Origin: an uncultured Holophagaceae bacterium
Lineage (GTDB): Bacteria > Acidobacteriota > Holophagae > Holophagales > Holophagaceae
Direction of reading: 5' to 3'
Assembly (NCBI GenBank): GCA_903876615.1
Contig: CAIRAS010000422.1
Location: 1 to 8,371 of the forward strand
Length of the DNA: 8,371 bases
Shown: in pieces, positions 6,315 to 8,371 of the stretch
Layout: each line of letters opens with the position of its first letter
Numbering within the stretch: the first letter of the stretch is position 1
The notes under the pieces: model-generated
What the model was told of the DNA's origin: nothing
The model's input: only the letters and a program-made list of their open reading frames with translations
Database searches by the model: none
Made by a program: the position numbers and the translations under genes

Positions 6315-7121
6315 TCAGTGGGACATCAGCACGGGCACAGTCATGTGCCGGAGGATGAAGCGGGTGCCCGTGCCCTGGCTCATGAAGGGCCGCTTGGTGG
6401 GCGTGTGGGCGCCCATCACCAGCAGGTCCACGCTCGAGTCGCTGATGTTGTTGAGCATGGCGTCCATCACACCGAGCTGTTCATCCATGACCTCGATCCG
6501 GGAGCGGGTCTTGATGCCGTGGGCGGCCAGGTGCTTGGCGATCTCCACATGGGGATCGGCCTCCCCTTCGATGCTGGAGAACAGCACGAGCTCCTCGCAG
6601 CCTTCAATGAGCGGCAGGGCGTCGTTCAGTGCCCGGGCGGCCTCGCGAGCGTTGGTCCACGCGAGCATGGGACGCTTGCCGATCTCGGTGTAGGTCCGGA
6701 TGTAGGGGATGATCAGGACGGGGCGCCCCGAGTTCAGGACGACATCCTCGCAGAGGTCCGGTGGCGCGAAGGAGAGGGCGGGATCCCGGTACTGGCCCAT
6801 CACCACGAGATCGAAGCAGCGGGCGATCTCCACTACGCGCTGGGTCACGAGAGCTTCCGAGCCCCGGTTCACATCCACCCAGTCAACGTCGGGGAGACCG
6901 GCGGTGGCGGCCTCGAACTGCGCCCTGCTGGCCTCGCGGGCTTCGACGTAGGAGTCCGGCGGCCAGGTGGCGACCACCCCGACCCGCGCTGCGTCAGACA
7001 GCTGCCCGAAAACGCCGACCAGCCGCGCGTTGTATTTGCGGGCGAGTGCAACAGCCGCCTCGATCCGAGCCGGCGTGCGAGCGCTCTGGGAGAGGTGGAC
7101 CATCAGGTTCTTCAGAGCCAT
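6315..7121 (-). CDS. Universal stress protein, tandem UspA domains
   Basis: The 268-residue cytoplasmic protein has two UspA-type alpha/beta domains (about 1-140 and 150-268). The first begins LKNLMVHLSQ and ends FDLVVMGQYRDP...RPVLIIP. Its nucleotide-binding glycine motif is not preserved, so it is probably a non-binding domain. The second begins KRPMLAWTNAREAARAL and ends VDLLVMGAHTP...GTGTRFILRHMTVPVLMSH. It keeps much of the G-x2-G-x9-G-S/T type signature around GTGTR, with a variant first part. GGAGG lies 5 nt before the ATG at 7121; the ATG four codons upstream lacks a site. Such proteins act in stress survival, often under energy or oxygen limitation. It converges on the hemerythrin gene and has its own upstream region. 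Confidence 0.92.
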   Translation of the reverse strand: MALKNLMVHLSQSARTPARIEAAVALARKYNARLVGVFGQLSDAARVGVVATWPPDSYVEAREASRAQFEAATAGLPDVDWVDVNRGSEALVTQRVVEIARCFDLVVMGQYRDPALSFAPPDLCEDVVLNSGRPVLIIPYIRTYTEIGKRPMLAWTNAREAARALNDALPLIEGCEELVLFSSIEGEADPHVEIAKHLAAHGIKTRSRIEVMDEQLGVMDAMLNNISDSSVDLLVMGAHTPTKRPFMSQGTGTRFILRHMTVPVLMSH

Positions 7122-7201
7122 TTTCGCCTCCATGAATGTTGAGAGGAAATCTCTATGTAGGTAGGCAATGTTCCTGCAAGTTTAAGGGAGGGGTCGCCAG
7201 A

Positions 7202-7224
7202 CTATCAGCACTCAGGTGTGATAG
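7202..7224. promoter_or_regulatory. Spaced palindrome upstream of the usp gene
   Basis: CTATCA (7202-7207) and TGATAG (7219-7224) are perfect inverted half-sites with 11 bp between them, about 80-100 bp before the usp start. The size and symmetry suit a dimeric repressor or activator site. It does not match the FNR/CRP consensus well. The regulator is unknown. Confidence 0.3.
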
Positions 7225-7250
7225 GGACCAAAACAGGCACCCGCCTGAGA

Positions 7251-7328
7251 TCCTCTGCGGCACCTGGACACCTGCCAGCCCTTCGGTGACATCGAATCCG
7301 GTCTTTCCTATCCGCCTATCAAAGCCCC
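7251..7328. repeat. Direct repeat copy 1 (tRNA-3'-end-like)
   Basis: Positions 7271-7328 match 8154-8212 at 49 of 59 aligned positions (one gap). Weaker similarity extends left to TCCTC at 7251. The plus strand contains TCGAATCC, then a T-rich stretch, TCCGCC and ATCAAAGCCCC, which resembles the T-loop-to-CCA end and downstream flank of the nearby tRNA-Ser. No tRNA can be folded here: the T-stem does not pair and there is no upstream tRNA body. The repeat overlaps the last codons and stop of the reductase remnant. Confidence 0.75.
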
Positions 7329-7739
7329 GGCGACCTTGTAATGACTGAGGATGATCCCGGACGGCAGTGCGTTTGTGCTGACGAGCTCGAAGGAGCGTGC
7401 CGGAGTTCCCTCTGCAAAGAAGCGCTTCCCCGTACCCAGCAGGACCGGATAGACGACCAGCAGGATTTCCTCCGCAAGCCCCTGTTCGAGCAGCGTCGAA
7501 GTCAACGTGGAACTCCCCGAGAGGATAAGGTCCGGCCCGTCCTGCGACTTGATGCGGCGGATGCCCTCGACCATGTCCGGTCCAAGGTCCTCGAACGGAC
7601 CCCATTCAAGGCTTTCCGGACGGTGGGTCGCGATGTATTTGGTTGCCGCTGATCTGGGTTCGGGGTTTCTGAGGATGCCTTCATCCTCGCTTGGTCGCCT
7701 GAAAGTGTCGCAAGCCGCTGACGGAAGAGGATCGGCCAT
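7308..7739 (-). pseudogene. 5'-truncated dihydrofolate reductase-like (RibD C-terminal domain) gene remnant
   Basis: The frame encodes 143 residues. The last ~105 are a good match to the C-terminal half of small RibD-C/DHFR-like proteins: AATKYIATHRPESLEW, IKSQDGPDLILSGSSTL, LLEQGLAEEILLVVYPVLLGTGKRFF, then LPSGIILSHYKVAG. Intact members are about 180-200 residues and start with a conserved strand (typically KLxxxxxxSLDG) and a GRxTYD motif. Here only a degraded SAACDTF remains, preceded by unrelated sequence and no Shine-Dalgarno site. The N-terminal nucleotide/substrate-binding half is missing, so the product is unlikely to be active. The 3' half has no stops, so truncation may be recent. 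The gene is divergent from the Cys-rich ORF and its 3' end runs into repeat copy 1. Confidence 0.75.
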
Positions 7740-7760
7740 TCTCTAGGTATTCGTACGCGG

Positions 7761-7790
7761 TTGACTGGACCTCGAATCGGCGCAAATTTT
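7761..7790 (+). promoter_or_regulatory. Possible promoter for the Cys-rich ORF
   Basis: TTGACT (7761-7766) is a 5/6 match to a -35 box. An AT-rich AAATTTTAGA stretch follows 17 nt later, in an otherwise GC-rich region and about 30 nt before the ORF start at 7820. The -10 match is poor. Confidence 0.2.
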
Positions 7791-7819
7791 AGACAGCTTA
7801 AGCGACCACAGAGTTGCCA

Positions 7820-8125
7820 ATGCACACACTCGGCCCGATCCCCGAACACTTGCAACCCCGCATCGCCGTCGTGTGGGACGAATTGGTGGACTTCGACTTC
7901 CACTGCCGTCCCGACTGCGAGATCAAGCCGGACTGCCTGGTGCTGGCGGAACAGTGGGCGAATGAGACCCTCCACCTCGCTGGACCCCAGCGGATCACGT
8001 CGCCTCTGTTCTGGAGCCACCAAACGGAGGCAACCAACTGTGGCCTGGGTGTCCTCGCTGCCCTGCACTATGCAACCAGGATGACGCCCGAGCTGGGGAA
8101 GGCGCGGAGACTCGCGCCAGCTTGA
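7820..8125 (+). CDS. Hypothetical protein, 101 residues, Cys-containing
   Basis: I do not recognise this protein. The sequence looks coding: roughly 80% of codons end in G or C, as in its neighbours, and the composition is that of a soluble globular protein. It has an N-terminal acidic/aromatic stretch (VVWDELVDFDFHC), a Cys cluster HCRPDCEIKPDC (Cys29, Cys33, Cys39) and another Cys at TNCGLG (Cys74). The cluster could bind metal, but spacing alone does not prove this. There is no signal peptide or transmembrane segment. The start is uncertain: ATG at 7820 has no clear ribosome site, and a TTG two codons upstream (7814) is no better. It lies between the two direct-repeat copies and divergent from the reductase remnant, which fits an accessory gene or a fragment of a longer one. 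Confidence 0.5.
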   Translation: MHTLGPIPEHLQPRIAVVWDELVDFDFHCRPDCEIKPDCLVLAEQWANETLHLAGPQRITSPLFWSHQTEATNCGLGVLAALHYATRMTPELGKARRLAPA

Positions 8126-8138
8126 GGCAAGGGTGGCG

Positions 8139-8212
8139 TCCTCGGGGGCCCGACCTGCCAGCCATTCAGTGATTTCGAATCCCGTCTTTTTTATCCGCCG
8201 ATGAAAGACCCC
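8139..8212. repeat. Direct repeat copy 2 (tRNA-3'-end-like)
   Basis: This is the partner of the repeat at 7251-7328, in the same orientation and about 885 bp away. The core 8154-8212 shares CCTGCCAGCC, TCGAATCC, GTCTTT, TATCCGCC and AAAG with copy 1. On the plus strand TTCGAATCCC...TCCGCCGATGAAAG copies the tRNA-Ser T-loop, 3' end and flank, but in the orientation opposite to the tRNA gene. Its right end merges into the tRNA terminator hairpin. Confidence 0.75.
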
Positions 8213-8231
8213 CCGGCGGGGGGCCTTTCAT
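8201..8231. terminator. Terminator of tRNA-Ser (bidirectional shape)
   Basis: CCCCCC (8209-8214) pairs with GGGGGG (8218-8223) around a 3-nt loop. ATGAAAG and CTTTCAT flank it and extend the stem after one mismatch. On the minus strand the GC stem is followed by TCTTTCAT; on the plus strand by CCTTTCATT. That is the usual A-tract/GC-stem/T-tract form of an intrinsic terminator working both ways. It begins right after the encoded CCA of the tRNA. Confidence 0.8.
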
Positions 8232-8321
8232 TGGCGGAGAGAGAGGGATTCGAACCCCCGAACAGGTTTCCCCGTCTCCGCATTTCGAGTGCGGTGCCAT
8301 CAACCACTCGGCCATCTCTCC
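8232..8321 (-). tRNA. tRNA-Ser (anticodon CGA), CCA encoded
   Basis: The minus strand folds as a class II tRNA of 90 nt including CCA. The acceptor stem GGAGAGA pairs with TCTCTCC, with discriminator G and an encoded CCA. The D-arm contains GGCCGAGTGGTTGATGGC. The anticodon stem CCGCA/TGCGG encloses the loop CTCGAAA, giving anticodon CGA, which reads UCG serine codons. A long variable arm follows (GACGGGGAAACCTGTTC), then the T-arm with TTCGAAT. A long variable arm and discriminator G fit serine identity. UCG codons should be common in a GC-rich genome. Confidence 0.96.
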
Positions 8322-8332
8322 TGGGGAGGCTC

Positions 8333-8338
8333 ATTCTA
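8333..8338 (-). promoter_or_regulatory. -10 element of the tRNA-Ser promoter
   Basis: On the minus strand TAGAAT (5/6 match to TATAAT) lies 11 nt before the mature tRNA 5' end, leaving a leader of a few bases. No good -35 is seen at 16-18 nt spacing. A second TAGAAT on the plus strand at 8352-8357 faces the opposite way. Confidence 0.45.
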
Positions 8339-8371
8339 GCAAACCGCCCGGTAGAATCCAGCCCAAGGGAG

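Noticed and set aside
7271..7320. Degenerate tRNA gene on the plus strand at each repeat copy
   Set aside because: Only the T-loop-to-CCA part is similar. There is no acceptor 5' strand, D-arm or anticodon arm, and the T-stem does not pair.
7502..8068. 188-codon minus-strand frame covering the Cys-rich ORF and the reductase remnant
   Set aside because: It overlaps the better-supported reductase frame in a different phase. The opposite-strand ORF has the stronger G/C third-position bias.
7251..8212. Integron cassette array or CRISPR array
   Set aside because: The repeats lack the GTTRRRY/RYYYAAC core of attC sites. There are only two copies far apart, so no CRISPR-type periodicity.

Overview
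This is a GC-rich bacterial window. The very strong G/C bias at third codon positions, the secreted proteins built from PKD/REJ-like repeats, and the redox genes (DUF2231, monohaem cytochrome c, bacteriohemerythrin) would fit an environmental Acidobacteriota (Holophaga/Geothrix-like) or delta-proteobacterial chromosome. The taxonomic guess is inference only; no diagnostic marker is present.

Layout. Positions 1-333 carry no gene I can support, but hold a long near-perfect hairpin (109-177) and two shorter stem-loops. Positions 334-5577 hold four minus-strand genes. In transcription order they are a secreted class I cytochrome c (5577-5164), a DUF2231 membrane protein (5157-4681, 6 nt downstream), a 902-residue secreted protein with three PKD-like domains (4562-1854), and a 476-residue lipoprotein with two more such domains (1764-334). 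The first two form a tight operon. The two PKD-repeat genes are a second co-oriented pair separated by 89 nt. A bacteriohemerythrin (5822-6265, +) is divergent from the cytochrome gene. It converges on a tandem-domain universal stress protein gene (7121-6315, -), with a shared GC-rich hairpin between the two stop codons.

The right end looks like accessory DNA. A 5'-truncated dihydrofolate-reductase/RibD-C-type gene remnant (7739-7308, -) and an unrecognised 101-residue Cys-rich ORF (7820-8125, +) lie between two diverged direct-repeat copies (7251-7328 and 8139-8212). Each copy, read on the plus strand, resembles the T-loop-to-CCA end of a tRNA plus its downstream flank. A genuine tRNA-Ser(CGA) with encoded CCA (8321-8232, -) follows. 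Its 3' half and terminator form a mirror image with the second repeat copy. The repeat/tRNA arrangement is the most unusual part of the window. The pattern suggests a small islet formed by recombination near a tRNA gene, but no integrase is visible and the orientation does not match textbook tRNA integration.

Functionally, the cytochrome, DUF2231 and hemerythrin genes suggest an envelope redox or oxygen-responsive group. The universal stress protein may belong to the same physiology but is separately transcribed. The PKD-repeat proteins are probably surface or secreted proteins with different non-repeat modules.
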